Source: Alicyclobacillus tolerans (GTDB taxonomy: Bacteria > Bacillota > Bacilli > Alicyclobacillales > Alicyclobacillaceae). Taken from it: a stretch of DNA of 64,000 nucleotides. The stretch is from NCBI RefSeq assembly GCF_021739485.1, contig NZ_JAJFNK010000010.1, positions 84,391 to 148,390 on the forward strand. The letters are read 5' to 3'. The position numbers and the translations under genes were made by a program. Positions 1 through 8,873 of this stretch are shown piece by piece; position 1 is the stretch's first letter; every line of letters starts with the position of its first letter. The notes under the pieces are model-generated. The model searched no databases, was not told the origin of the DNA, and saw only the letters and a list, made by a program, of their open reading frames with translations.

Positions 1-1
1 T

Positions 2-136
2 CCTCACCCCATCAGCTTTGCCGCGTGTCTGCGCAATCCGAAGCTGGATTGCGCCATGTGTGGGTTGAACTTCGAGTTCTTGGTACCCCTTTATATTGCG
101 GCTACAATCTTGACGACGCTGCGGGAGTTCGTGTGA
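2..136 (+). CDS. C-terminal fragment of an unrecognised protein (cut by window edge)
   Basis: Frame 2 is open from the window edge to a TGA at 134-136. It reads like a protein end: a Cys-containing stretch (LDCAMCGLNF) followed by a hydrophobic segment and LREFV. A second frame, open from 1 to 210, looks less protein-like. Only about 44 residues are visible and the family cannot be named. Which of the two frames is real is uncertain. Confidence 0.3.
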   Translation, partial: PHPISFAACLRNPKLDCAMCGLNFEFLVPLYIAATILTTLREFV

Positions 137-206
137 CAGAGTGGGCAGGTGCGATGCTTATCACCATGGCGGCTCATGAACTGCGATACAAAGAATCATC
201 CGCCAG

Positions 207-2003
207 CTAGTAATCTAAGCCGATGGTGGCGCTGACTTGATCGAGGTTGGTTTGTTTAACCCAGTCGATAAACTGTTGCTGTTGTCCCTTTGTCTGATTG
301 AGTGCGACCCAGTGTTCGACACACACCGGGTCCAATTGGCGGCCCGCGGTTTCAGCGATGTATTCCAGGGTTTCACTATGGCTCCAAGCCGTCCGGTACG
401 ACCTTACAGATGTCAGTGCATCGTAGATGTCGGCGACAGCTAAAATACGGGCGCTCAACGGGATCGCGTCGCCTTGAAGTCCCAGAGGGTAACCGTTGCC
501 GTCCCACCGTTCGTGGTGATGGTGAATGGCGTCCAGTTCGCTTTTTGCAAAATCCAATTTGCGGCACATCTCGAATCCGATGACCGGGTGCTGTTGAACA
601 ATGCGCATTTCCTCAGGGGTCAATTTGCCTGGCTTGTTGAGGATTGCATCGGGAATGCCAATTTTGCCGACATCGTGCACCAGCCCAGCGCGAAAAATGG
701 ATTTCATCAACGAAGGTTCCACGTTGAGGTGGGAGGCAAGCTGCCACGCATAGAACGCGACGCGAAGGTTGTGACCGGAGGTGTACGGGTCTTTCGACTC
801 AACGGCTAAAATGAGACTGAGGACGCTGGCAGGCACGCCAAAATCCATGCCAGACTCCGTGTACCGCGTGGAACGCTTTTCTTCGTACATCCGTCGGTCC
901 GCCACGCGAAACAAGTCGGTTAACGTCAAGCCGTCCTCTGGTTCCGCCGCAAGCCCTACGCTGATGGAGACTTTCTCATCGAGTTGATTCAGCAATGAAC
1001 TTTGCGAGATCCCTTCCCGAATAAGGGTGGCTAAATCGATGTTGAGATACCGTGGGAGAACCAGGACAAACTCGTCCCCGCCAACGCGAAAAATCCGGGC
1101 CGTGCGCGGAGACACAGACTTCAGAACATGAGCGACGCCGCGCAAGACGTCGTCCCCGACGAGATGGCCGTGTTTATCGTTGAAGTCTTTGAAGTTGTTT
1201 ACATCGACGACACACACAAGGCGATTGCGGTGGTTGCCCCGCTCGCCATCGCGGAGACGTTCCCAAGCGCTCCGGTTCTCCAGGTTCGTCAGCCCATCTG
1301 CCCAGACTGATTTTTGCAGCGTTTCAATCCGGCTGTAATGCGACACGGCCAGAAAAACCCCAATTTGCAAAATGGCAATGACCAACATGCCGATGGGCAG
1401 GTACCGCGGGTCTACCATCGATGCTAATACAATCAGGATATATGAATTGAAATAGCCCCAGTGCAGTTCGCGAAGGGTCATTTTGACCTGGGTGTACAGG
1501 GTGCGTTGGTCTCTGTTCGCGACAATCACGGCAGAAATCAACCGGTTTACCAAAAGATGCACGATCAGTGCGGGAATCAGAGCCAGGGTGCGGGACCATG
1601 GGTTTCCATGGAAAAAGTGGCTAAACCCAACGTAGGTCCACGTCCCCGTGTACAGACCTAGCGCCACATGCGCGATGGTCTCAAAGTACTTTTTCCACGA
1701 ACCGCGTGCGCGGGCAGTAATCAAGACCAATCCGGGCACAGGGACAATGACCACCGCAGCCGGTTTGACCAAAAATAGACTCATCATCATCAGTGGGATA
1801 CCTGGGCGCCACGACGCGCCGCTGGGCATCTTGACGGACCACGGCGACACGGCTAGACCCATGACGCTGAGTTCGATCAGGATAGGGAAGTGCACAATTT
1901 TGTAGTGGGAGAACAGGAGGTGAACAGCATTCAATACCAATGCGTTACCTGCCACGGTAATTAAAAAGAGCAGTAACTGCAACAGCCGAGTGTATGTCTT
2001 CAC
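207..2003 (-). CDS. Membrane-bound GGDEF and HD-GYP cyclic-di-GMP turnover protein
   Basis: About 598 residues. The first ~230 residues hold several hydrophobic segments, a membrane sensor region. A GGDEF domain follows with an intact RVGGDEF motif near residue 308, then an HD-GYP domain with VHDVGKIGIPD near 443 and GNGYP near 505. GGDEF domains make cyclic-di-GMP and HD-GYP domains hydrolyse it, so both activities may be present. No RxxD inhibitory site is visible just before GGDEF. I chose the GTG at 2003 because AAGGCGG sits about six bases upstream; an in-frame TTG at 2027 is the alternative. It is the last gene on its strand before the left edge and appears monocistronic. Signal and target are unknown. 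Confidence 0.9.
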   Translation of the reverse strand: MKTYTRLLQLLLFLITVAGNALVLNAVHLLFSHYKIVHFPILIELSVMGLAVSPWSVKMPSGASWRPGIPLMMMSLFLVKPAAVVIVPVPGLVLITARARGSWKKYFETIAHVALGLYTGTWTYVGFSHFFHGNPWSRTLALIPALIVHLLVNRLISAVIVANRDQRTLYTQVKMTLRELHWGYFNSYILIVLASMVDPRYLPIGMLVIAILQIGVFLAVSHYSRIETLQKSVWADGLTNLENRSAWERLRDGERGNHRNRLVCVVDVNNFKDFNDKHGHLVGDDVLRGVAHVLKSVSPRTARIFRVGGDEFVLVLPRYLNIDLATLIREGISQSSLLNQLDEKVSISVGLAAEPEDGLTLTDLFRVADRRMYEEKRSTRYTESGMDFGVPASVLSLILAVESKDPYTSGHNLRVAFYAWQLASHLNVEPSLMKSIFRAGLVHDVGKIGIPDAILNKPGKLTPEEMRIVQQHPVIGFEMCRKLDFAKSELDAIHHHHERWDGNGYPLGLQGDAIPLSARILAVADIYDALTSVRSYRTAWSHSETLEYIAETAGRQLDPVCVEHWVALNQTKGQQQQFIDWVKQTNLDQVSATIGLDY

Positions 2004-2027
2004 CGTGATCCGCCTTCCAATTGTCAA

Positions 2028-2345
2028 ATGCGACCGCCAGAGTCAGTCAGTTCTCATAGTGTGGAAACGGGTTTTGCATTTGTTTGGAGATTGTGGACAG
2101 CGACGCAATTGCAGTAGATCGACGACGTGATAGCAGGTTGATTGAGTTGGACACCACGTTGATACCGTGTTGATGCGCAAAAGCGGTCTGTTCACTTGGC
2201 TGCCTAGTTCTATCAAATTTTGATAAATACAACTTATTTCCTGCTCTGGAACCGTAAACTAGAGAAAAATTTTATTCCCTAGTAATTGAGTGAATATTGA
2301 CAAAAGTATGACTGAAACAAACAATGAACGTAAAAGGGGGAGGTA
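2028..2345. promoter_or_regulatory. Divergent intergenic region with a 13-bp dyad
   Basis: This gap lies between the divergent c-di-GMP gene and the flavin monooxygenase. It contains the perfect dyad ATCAAATTTTGAT at 2212-2224, a plausible repressor or activator site, and a TTGACA hexamer at 2297-2302 that could be a -35 element for the rightward gene, although no good -10 follows at the right spacing. A 61-codon leftward frame at 2047-2232 has no convincing ribosome binding site, and I do not call it a gene. Confidence 0.4.
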
Positions 2346-3434
2346 ATGGTGAAATTCTCAATTTTTGACTTGCTGCACTGGCCTTATTTTGAAGAAAAAT
2401 GCGAAGGACCGAAGCAAACCCAAGTTTATAATGACCATCTGGACGAATGGGTGTTAGCTGAGGAACTGGGATTTGACGAGGTTTGGTTGTCCGAACACCA
2501 CTTTACCGACTACAATTTGATGCCCTCTCCGAACCTGATGATCGCATCTTTGGCACAGCGGACGAAAGCGATCCGTTTGGGGATTATGATTAACGCAGTT
2601 CCTTTTCACGATCCCGTTCGCTTAGCAGAAGAGTGTGCTATGCTCGACATTTTGAGCAACGGTCGGTTGGATTGCGGATTTGGCCGCAGTGCTGATTTCA
2701 AAGAATACGATCGGTTTGTGATGCCTCCAGGGGAAGGACGCCCTCGCTTCCAGGAAGGGCTTGAACTCATTAAAAAACTGTGGACCGAAGACGACGTGAC
2801 TTTCCAAGGCAAGTTTTTTCGAGTTGAAAACGCGAATCTGCATCCTCGTCCCATTCAACAACCCCACCCTCCCATCTACACGCCAGTGCGCAGTCCGGAA
2901 ACCCACGCTTGGGCTGCACAGGAAGGATACCCGATATCCAGCATTTTTCTCCCAGTCGATAAGACGGCGGAAAGTTTTCAACTATATCGGTCCGAGTCTG
3001 AAAAGTGGGGAAGAAGGGTTACTGGAGAGGACTTTTTGCTGGTTCGGCATATTCATGTCGCAGAAACCGCCGAACAAGCATACGAAGAGGCCGCATTACC
3101 GATGGTCCACTTCTTCCGTTTGTTTCGGGAAGTTGCCCTGCCGAACAGCCTGCAGGCTTTGGAGGCATTGCCTGACAACTTTAAGACACACCGTCAGTTC
3201 TATCGCCAATTTTTCGGCGACTTGCCCTCGGCTGACGATCTAATTAAAGGCGGTCAACTGATTGTTGGCGATCCTACAACCGTTCGCCAAGAAATTCAGA
3301 GACAAGTCGAGATTATCGGGACAAAACACCTGATGTGCTGCATGAGCTTTGGCAACTTGGCCCACGACAAAGTGGTGCACTCCATGAAGTTGTTTTCCGA
3401 GCACGTCATGCCCTACTTTAAAAGCCAAGACTGA
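2346..3434 (+). CDS. LLM-class flavin-dependent oxidoreductase (luciferase-like monooxygenase)
   Basis: A 362-residue protein of the bacterial luciferase-like family, which uses reduced FMN and oxygen to oxidise small organic substrates. Family features include the N-terminal WVLAEELGFDEVWLSEHHF segment, the LGIMINAVPFHDPVRLAEE strand-helix and the GRLDCGFGRS phosphate-binding region. GGGGGAGG lies directly upstream of the ATG. The next gene, a small membrane protein, begins 17 bases after the stop and may be co-transcribed. The substrate cannot be told from sequence. Neighbouring tartrate genes are not an obvious functional partner. Confidence 0.9.
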   Translation: MVKFSIFDLLHWPYFEEKCEGPKQTQVYNDHLDEWVLAEELGFDEVWLSEHHFTDYNLMPSPNLMIASLAQRTKAIRLGIMINAVPFHDPVRLAEECAMLDILSNGRLDCGFGRSADFKEYDRFVMPPGEGRPRFQEGLELIKKLWTEDDVTFQGKFFRVENANLHPRPIQQPHPPIYTPVRSPETHAWAAQEGYPISSIFLPVDKTAESFQLYRSESEKWGRRVTGEDFLLVRHIHVAETAEQAYEEAALPMVHFFRLFREVALPNSLQALEALPDNFKTHRQFYRQFFGDLPSADDLIKGGQLIVGDPTTVRQEIQRQVEIIGTKHLMCCMSFGNLAHDKVVHSMKLFSEHVMPYFKSQD

Positions 3435-3450
3435 GAACAAGTTCTCGGGC

Positions 3451-3708
3451 ATGTGGGGCGTATGGATGCCGGGATTTTTGCAATTCATCACAGGCGTATA
3501 TTTAATGCTAGGGTTAACGTGGTTTGGGGTCTACACAAAATCGCCTCCTTTATACATGGCTGCAATGGCGTTCACCGCGTACGGGGTTCACTGGTTTGCG
3601 ATGGGACACCGGCGGTTTATCGAACGTGCCGTAAAACCCCTAGTTTTAGGCATGGGGAGTGATCACGCCGTGATGCAGCGAATCAAGGATACGGAAAGTT
3701 CATCATGA
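3451..3708 (+). CDS. Small two-helix membrane protein, unrecognised
   Basis: An 85-residue protein with two hydrophobic helices (FLQFITGVYLMLGLTWFGVY and YMAAMAFTAYGVHWFAMG) and a charged C-terminal tail. It follows the flavin monooxygenase by 16 bases, so it is probably in the same transcript. Its last 26 bases overlap the end of the convergent LysR gene. The helix pair faintly recalls the GPR1/FUN34/YaaH and AmiS-type small membrane proteins, but I cannot assign it. The ribosome binding site is weak. Confidence 0.6.
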   Translation: MWGVWMPGFLQFITGVYLMLGLTWFGVYTKSPPLYMAAMAFTAYGVHWFAMGHRRFIERAVKPLVLGMGSDHAVMQRIKDTESSS

Positions 3709-4543
3709 GGTCCATCAACTTGTTGACCAATCCGTTGGTGTTTTTTCGAGCCATGACGTAGGTGCGTGCACACGGCAAAGAAAACAACGGGAACGAAACC
3801 AAGGCGGCGTCTTTCATGGATAAGGCCCTTTGCACGGTGCTTAAGGGAAGAAAGGACACGCCCATTCGTTCCCGGATCCACTCGATGGAGACGTGCACCT
3901 TGTTCACCTGCATCGTCCGAACGTGAGGCACAAACTTTCGCAATTGAAGCAGCAGGTCGTCCCAGTACAAGGGGTGGTTGTGCGTGAACAACACGTATTT
4001 GCGAAACAAGTCCACTGGCTCCGATTCCCCAAAGGGCGCTACGAGCGCAATCGGGTCGTCGTACAATTTGATGCAGTGAATGCCGTCGTATACGCTTGGG
4101 ATTCGGCCAATTCCAATGTCGCATTCTTGATGCAGCACGTTCTGGAGGACTTCTGTAGAATCGGTTACCTGAATCGCAAACTCGGTTTCCGGATGCAGCT
4201 TGGTAAACTCTCTTACCCACATCGGCAAGTAAGTTGTCGCAACCAGTGTAGCCACGGAAATGCGAATCGTTTGTTGGTAGCCTTGGGCACGTCTTGCCAC
4301 GTACTCGACGCTCTCGACGTAGCTGTCTGCGATGCTCTGAGCGTATTTGAGAAAACCTCGTCCGGCATCGTTCAACAGGACGTTGCGGCCAACGCGATCG
4401 AACAATTCAGTTCCAAGTTCTGACTCGAGGTTTTGGATGTGAAGCGTCACCGTGGACTGCGCCAGATGCAGCCTCTGGGCAGTCCGCCGGAAGTTTCCTT
4501 CCTCTGCCGCCATAATAAATGTGTTCAACCACGTAAGGTCCAA
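3683..4543 (-). CDS. LysR-family transcriptional regulator, likely for tartrate use
   Basis: A 286-residue LysR-type regulator. The N-terminal winged helix is clear (LNTFIMAAEEGNFRRTAQRL, then LAQSTVTLHIQNLESELG). It is followed by a substrate-binding-like effector domain with the usual SVATLVATTYLP start. The TTG start at 4543 is preceded by AAGAAGG at about eight bases. It is transcribed divergently from the tartrate dehydratase gene, the classic LysR layout, and a T-N11-A dyad sits 34 bases upstream of its start. By family behaviour it should repress itself and activate the divergent catabolic gene when an organic acid binds. The inducer is inferred to be tartrate or a related diacid. Confidence 0.9.
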   Translation of the reverse strand: MDLTWLNTFIMAAEEGNFRRTAQRLHLAQSTVTLHIQNLESELGTELFDRVGRNVLLNDAGRGFLKYAQSIADSYVESVEYVARRAQGYQQTIRISVATLVATTYLPMWVREFTKLHPETEFAIQVTDSTEVLQNVLHQECDIGIGRIPSVYDGIHCIKLYDDPIALVAPFGESEPVDLFRKYVLFTHNHPLYWDDLLLQLRKFVPHVRTMQVNKVHVSIEWIRERMGVSFLPLSTVQRALSMKDAALVSFPLFSLPCARTYVMARKNTNGLVNKLMDLMMNFPYP

Positions 4544-4576
4544 AATCCGCGCCTTCTTTCCGTTCTCACCACAATC

Positions 4577-4593
4577 AATCGGATTTTCCGATT
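4577..4593. promoter_or_regulatory. LysR-type operator (ATC-N9-GAT, T-N11-A dyad)
   Basis: The perfect dyad AATCGGA-TTT-TCCGATT contains the LysR consensus T-N11-A. It lies between the divergent regulator and dehydratase starts. A second element, CAGAAATAT repeated directly at 4602-4610 and 4619-4627, lies alongside and may be the activation half of the site. Confidence 0.65.
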
Positions 4594-4650
4594 AAATCAT
4601 TCAGAAATATTCGCTATACAGAAATATAAAGCTGATTTAGAGTGAACTCA

Positions 4651-4679
4651 AGGTCCCAGAAAGCGCTTTGATCGGACCT
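4651..4679. promoter_or_regulatory. Inverted repeat in the tartrate dehydratase leader
   Basis: AGGTCC at 4651-4656 pairs with GGACCT at 4674-4679, enclosing the palindrome AAAGCGCTTT at 4660-4669. It lies between the LysR operator and the TTG start at 4721. It may be an extra operator or a structured leader; no homology supports either. Confidence 0.3.
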
Positions 4680-4720
4680 ATCGTTAAAATTGTTGAACTT
4701 CCAGCGCGAGGTGAACGAGT

Positions 4721-5889
4721 TTGAAAATTGTCGGAATTAAAGAAGTTTCATTCCCTATCAAATCCAGCATCCGGAACGCGTACATCGATTTTAGTAAGAT
4801 GACCGCATCCGCCCTTGCCATTGTCACAGACGAGTTTCGGAACGGACGCCGCGTGATCGGGTACGGATTTAACTCAAACGGGCGGTATGCGCCGAGCGGA
4901 TTGTTGCACGAGCGCTTCATTCCCCGTCTGTTGGAGGCCGATCCGAAAAGCATTCTGAACGACGAAGGCACGAATTTCGATCCGTTTCGCATCTGGGACA
5001 TTCTCATGAGCGGGGAAAAACCCGGGGGTCATGGAGAGCGCTCCGTAGCCGTCGGTGTCATAGACATGGCAGTATGGGATGCTGTGGCCAAAATAGAAGA
5101 GAAGCCACTGTACCAGTTGTTGGGAGAGCGCTATCGAGGCGGGCAGGTCGACGACAAGGTATTCGTGTACGCTGCTGGCGGGTACTATCAGCCAGGCAAG
5201 GATTTAGGGGCTCTGCAAGACGAAATGAAAGGCTATCTGGACATGGGGTATTCGGTCGTCAAGATGAAAATCGGCGGAGATTCCCTGGCCGAAGACCTGC
5301 GCCGTATCGAAGCCGTGCTGAAAGTGGTGCCGGATCGAGGCCAGTCCCTGGCCGTGGACGCGAATGGACGCTTTGACCTGAAAACTGCATTGGAGTACGC
5401 AAAGGCTTTGGAACCGTACAACCTGTTTTGGTACGAGGAAGCGGGCGACCCGCTCGATTTCGAGTTGCAAGCTGAGCTGGGGAGGCACTACCGCAACCCG
5501 ATGGCCACCGGGGAGAACTTGTTTTCGATGCAGGACGCGCGCAACCTCATCCGCTATGGCGGCATGACCCAGAACGGGACTACTTGCAGTTTGACTGCGC
5601 TTTGAGCTATGGGCTTGTCGAGTACATGCGGACTTTGGACATGTTAAAAGAAAACGGCTGGTCGCCGCGGCGCTGCATCCCCCACGGCGGGCATCAGATG
5701 TCGCTGAACATCGCGGCGGGCCTGGGACTAGGCGGGAACGAGTCATATCCTGGGGTGTTCCAGCCATTTGGCGGCTTTGCCGACAACTGCAAAGTAGTGG
5801 ACAGCTACGTGAGCTTGCCCGATACGCCGGGCGTTGGCTTTGAGGCGAAAGCGAACCTCATTGAGGTGTTCCGGTCCGTTGCGGAATAG
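4721..5889 (+). pseudogene. tarD: D-tartrate dehydratase, enolase superfamily, interrupted by a -1 frameshift
   Basis: The protein matches the TarD group of the mandelate racemase/muconate lactonising family, which converts D-tartrate to oxaloacetate in the cytoplasm. Landmarks are RNAYIDFSKMTAS near the N-terminus, the KxK acid-base pair in VVKMKIGG, metal-site motifs LAVDANGR, FWYEEAGDP and ATGENL, and the late IPHGGHQM histidine motif. The first frame runs 4721-5605 but leaves the family sequence at about 5567-5571. The downstream frame resumes perfectly (DYLQFDCALSYGL through the end at 5889). Adding one C to the CCC run at 5568-5570 restores a ~389-residue protein of normal length. GAGGTGA precedes the TTG start. 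The gene is either recently inactivated or carries a homopolymer sequencing error. Confidence 0.85.
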
Positions 5890-5991
5890 CGCGGGTGCAC
5901 CGTCCTTTTGTGCAGGGACTGCAGGAGGATACTTTGACCTGCAACAGGTTTTGGAATTCCGCGCGTATGAACCGCCGGTGAGGGTACAAAA

Positions 5992-6017
5992 GGGGACTGG
6001 TCTAGACGACCGTCCCC
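5992..6017. terminator. Hairpin between convergent genes
   Basis: GGGGAC-T-GGTC, loop TAGAC, GACC-GTCCCC: a ten-base-pair stem with one bulged T. It lies between the end of the tartrate dehydratase gene and the end of the leftward zinc-ribbon gene. No strong T tract follows on either strand, so termination strength is uncertain. Confidence 0.5.
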
Positions 6018-6052
6018 GCCGGAGGTTGTGAGGCTGGGTCTAACGGTCCGCT

Positions 6053-6262
6053 TTACAATCCACTCACGGTTCGAGCGGTGCCATGGTGGACGCGTAATGC
6101 GGAATCTTCGGGTTCGTAGTCTGTGCGATGAATCAGGATACGCCCGCAGTTGGAGCAAACTCGAAAGGGCACCTTCAAATCGTAGTCGTCATCCGAAAGG
6201 TGGCTGAGATCGGATTGGATGACGGTGTCGACTGCAGCGTGACAACAATGGGAGCGTTTCAT
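6053..6262 (-). CDS. Small zinc-ribbon-like protein, unrecognised
   Basis: A 69-residue protein with two cysteine pairs, CC near residues 6-7 and CSNCGRIL near residue 36, giving a possible small metal-binding ribbon. The middle is acidic (LSDDDYDL). A GAAAGGGTG ribosome binding site sits upstream of the ATG at 6262. It is convergent with the tartrate dehydratase gene. No function can be assigned; it could bind DNA, RNA or another protein. Confidence 0.55.
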   Translation of the reverse strand: MKRSHCCHAAVDTVIQSDLSHLSDDDYDLKVPFRVCSNCGRILIHRTDYEPEDSALRVHHGTARTVSGL

Positions 6263-6348
6263 GGTGAATTCACCCTTTCAGGTTTCTATAGTGTTTTACG
6301 AGCGGGATGCAGATTGGAATCCGCAAGCGGCTCATTCAGCCCTCATTT

Positions 6349-6672
6349 GTGAATATAATCACATATTTGCGTACAAAGTGTATTGGAACACGTTTTTAAA
6401 TGGTTTCGCAGTACGCGTTGTCCTTGCTTCTCCATGGTAGTCTTGCAGCTTGGAACGGACAATAGTTCTTGTGAGCGGTTTACGCGTCCCATTCAAACTG
6501 GCCCTTTGGACTAGGCGGAATGACACTGTCGATTCCAAAGGGGTTGATCTACGATAAACACGTTCCGAAGTTCCGAATCTATCGACTCTATCGCCAACAC
6601 GAGGAACAGTCGATAGGGCCGTAATTCTGGAAAAGCAAGGGTCCCAGTGCATAAATATGTGAATATAATCAC
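6349..6672. repeat. 324-bp segment bounded by 20-bp inverted repeats that also resemble CRP/FNR sites
   Basis: The left end (6349-6368) and the reverse complement of the right end (6653-6672) agree at 18 of 20 positions. Each end also contains TGTGA-ATATAA-TCAC (6348-6363 and 6658-6673); the left copy is a perfect TGTGA-N6-TCACA. I see no credible gene inside. The rest of the 6263-6777 gap holds an AACCCG...CGGGTT hairpin and the GGGGGGAG ribosome binding site of the carrier gene. It may be a MITE-like element or a pair of regulator sites controlling the carrier. Confidence 0.5.
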
Positions 6673-6777
6673 TTTCACGACCCGATCATTCGATGTTTAT
6701 GCAGACCTGCCAAGTCGCACAATCAGCGAACCCGTCGGCTTTGCGGGTTTCCAGGGGCGAACTAGGGGGGAGACGGA

Positions 6778-8256
6778 ATGCACACCAAAGCGGCATCACC
6801 AGGCATGAAGATGAAGTTTCAACGTGCCGAACCGAAAGCGCAGAATACTGGAAATTTAAAACTGGTTCCGCTGCTCATCACATTTCTGGTCGGTATCCTG
6901 ATTTGGTTTATCCCACATCCAGCAGGGGTTCAGGAGAACGCGTGGCATTTGTTGGCCATTTTTGTGGCGACGATTGTTGGATTTATCCTTAAACCGCTCC
7001 CTATGGGAGCGATGGCCGTTCTGAGTATCACTTTGACCGCATTAACTGGAACCTTAAGCGTGACAGATGCTCTGAGTGGTTTCAGCGCTTCGGTGATTTG
7101 GCTGATTGTCATCGCGTTCTTCATTTCTCGCGGCTTCGTGAAAACCGGGTTGGGAACCCGCATTGCTTATCTGTTCATCCGCACGTTTGGGAAGAAAACA
7201 CTTGGGCTGGCCTACTCGCTTTTGGCAACAGACCTGATTTTGTCCCCCGCGATCCCGAGCAACACGGCCCGCGGCGGAGGGATTTTGGTCCCAATCTACA
7301 AGTCGCTGGCAGAAACGTACGGATCGCGTCCCGACGATGGGACGGACCGCAAGATTGGCTCTTTTCTCTTCAAGGTCGGGTTTCAAGGCATTGTGATTAC
7401 TTCAGGCATGTTTATGACATCCATGGCCGCCAACCCGTTGATTGTCACCTTTGCGAAACAAGTGGCTCACGTCGATATTAGTTGGACTGGCTGGGCACTA
7501 GCCTCGATAGTTCCCGGTTTAGTCAGTCTGATTATCATCCCGTACTTCATTTTTAAGGTTTACCCTCCAGAGGTTAAAGAAACGCCGGAAGCTCAAGAGT
7601 TGGCGCGCCAGAAACTCAAAGAAATGGGTCCTTTAAAAACCTCCGAAAAAATCATGCTCGGTGTATTTGTTCTCATTCTCGTTCTCTGGATTTTTGGTAC
7701 CCAGTTAAAATTAGTCGATACCACAGTGGCCCTGATTGGGCTATCGCTGCTGCTGCTGACTCAAGTGCTGACGTTTGACGACGTCAAGAAAGAACAGGGC
7801 GCTTGGGATACCCTCACTTGGTTTGCCGCTTTGGTCATGATGGCCGGATTCTTGAATACCTTGGGCCTTGTCCCTTGGTTTAGCCACTTAATGCAGCACT
7901 CCATCGGCGGAATGGGTTGGGTGCCGGCCTTGTTGATTTTGCTCTTAGTGTACTTTTTCGTTCATTACTTTTTTGCGAGTCAAACGGCTCACATCACGGC
8001 CATGTACAGTGCCTTCCTGGCTGTGGCTGTCGCTGTTGGCGCCCCGCCGATGCTGGCTGCGTTGACTTTGGCGTTTTTCAGCAATTTGTTCGCGAGCACG
8101 ACTCACTACGGCTCGGGTCCAGCTCCCGTGTTTTTCGGGGCAAACTATGTGCCTCAAAAGAACTGGTGGTCCATTGGATTTGCAGTCGCTATCCTGAACA
8201 TTGCCATCTGGCTGGGGGTAGGCGGTTTGTGGTGGAAAGTGTTGGGGCTTTGGTAA
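6778..8256 (+). CDS. DASS-family anion carrier, probable tartrate/dicarboxylate transporter
   Basis: A 492-residue integral membrane protein of the divalent anion:sodium symporter family (CitT/TtdT/YflS group). It has about a dozen hydrophobic segments and the two signature re-entrant motifs, SNTARGGGI near residue 160 and SQTAHITAMYSAF near residue 400. Members move citrate, tartrate, malate or succinate across the cytoplasmic membrane. GGGGGGAG precedes the ATG. It follows the damaged tartrate dehydratase on the same strand, across a ~0.9 kb gap that includes a leftward gene, so tartrate uptake is the favoured inference. The two TGTGA-N6-TCAC sites just upstream may regulate it. Confidence 0.9.
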   Translation: MHTKAASPGMKMKFQRAEPKAQNTGNLKLVPLLITFLVGILIWFIPHPAGVQENAWHLLAIFVATIVGFILKPLPMGAMAVLSITLTALTGTLSVTDALSGFSASVIWLIVIAFFISRGFVKTGLGTRIAYLFIRTFGKKTLGLAYSLLATDLILSPAIPSNTARGGGILVPIYKSLAETYGSRPDDGTDRKIGSFLFKVGFQGIVITSGMFMTSMAANPLIVTFAKQVAHVDISWTGWALASIVPGLVSLIIIPYFIFKVYPPEVKETPEAQELARQKLKEMGPLKTSEKIMLGVFVLILVLWIFGTQLKLVDTTVALIGLSLLLLTQVLTFDDVKKEQGAWDTLTWFAALVMMAGFLNTLGLVPWFSHLMQHSIGGMGWVPALLILLLVYFFVHYFFASQTAHITAMYSAFLAVAVAVGAPPMLAALTLAFFSNLFASTTHYGSGPAPVFFGANYVPQKNWWSIGFAVAILNIAIWLGVGGLWWKVLGLW

Positions 8257-8346
8257 GGTTCAACGCAAATTAGCCCAAGTTGCTCATGTATTGGAACGGC
8301 AGAGTGTCCTAAACTGAAAACAGTTAATAGTCGGGCCTGGCCGTGT

Positions 8347-8373
8347 CGTACGGTCGTCGCTAGTGACCGTACG
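8347..8373 (+). terminator. Strong hairpin between carrier and CBS gene
   Basis: CGTACGGTC and GACCGTACG form a perfect nine-base-pair stem around a nine-base loop. It lies 90 bases after the carrier stop and 41 bases before the CBS start. No T run follows, so it may be an attenuator or processing site rather than a classical terminator. Confidence 0.45.
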
Positions 8374-8414
8374 CATGCGTTCGGGATGTCAACCGGACAG
8401 AAGGGGAAGAGGCT

Positions 8415-8873
8415 GTGAAAGTTCGGGAACTCATGATACAGGATGTCGTTTCAGTGCACGAATATACGACGGTGAAGGACGTTTTGGCTTTGTTCGTTAA
8501 ACACCGAATTGGCGGGGTCCCTGTCGTCGACGATTTTAACCACCTGATTGGCATGTTAAGCGACGGGGACGTGTTGCGGTACTTGTCCCCAAAAGACGAA
8601 TCCATCCGGGATTTGTGGATGATGGCTTTTGTGATTGAGGGAGAGACCATCGAAGACGTCTTGAAGCGCAAAATCGAAAGACGGGTCTATCAAATGATGA
8701 AGCGGAAACCAGTCGTCTATGTTTCCGCCGAGGACGACTTTGAGGATGCCATTCGGCTGCTGTCTAAACACCACTTTAAAAAGCTTCCAGTCGTCGATGA
8801 CCATCACTGCGTCATTGGTGTCGTCAGCCGCGGAGACATTATGGTGCAACTCTCGAAGAAGATTATTTCGTAA
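8415..8873 (+). CDS. Stand-alone CBS-pair protein
   Basis: A 152-residue protein made of two CBS motifs: KVRELMIQDVVSVHEYTTVKDVL...GVPVVDD...GMLSDGDVL, and a second ending KKLPVVDDHHCVIGVVSRGDIM. CBS pairs bind adenine nucleotides and act as energy or redox sensors, often modulating a partner. GGGGAAGAGG precedes the GTG start. It lies downstream of the anion carrier with a strong hairpin between them. Its partner is not evident. Just past its stop, the sequence around the last codons is partly duplicated (CGAAGAAGATTATT, then CGAGAAGAAGATTATT). Confidence 0.85.
   Translation: MKVRELMIQDVVSVHEYTTVKDVLALFVKHRIGGVPVVDDFNHLIGMLSDGDVLRYLSPKDESIRDLWMMAFVIEGETIEDVLKRKIERRVYQMMKRKPVVYVSAEDDFEDAIRLLSKHHFKKLPVVDDHHCVIGVVSRGDIMVQLSKKIIS

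Noticed and set aside
5584..5889. A separate small gene after tartrate dehydratase
   Set aside because: It is the C-terminal third of the same enzyme in another frame, and its own start has no ribosome binding site.
6359..6652. 97-codon leftward gene inside the inverted-repeat segment
   Set aside because: There is no ribosome binding site, and its start and end coincide with the repeats rather than with gene-like signals.
6690..6777. Cyclic-di-GMP riboswitch upstream of the carrier
   Set aside because: A hairpin is present, but the conserved GEMM core sequences are not.
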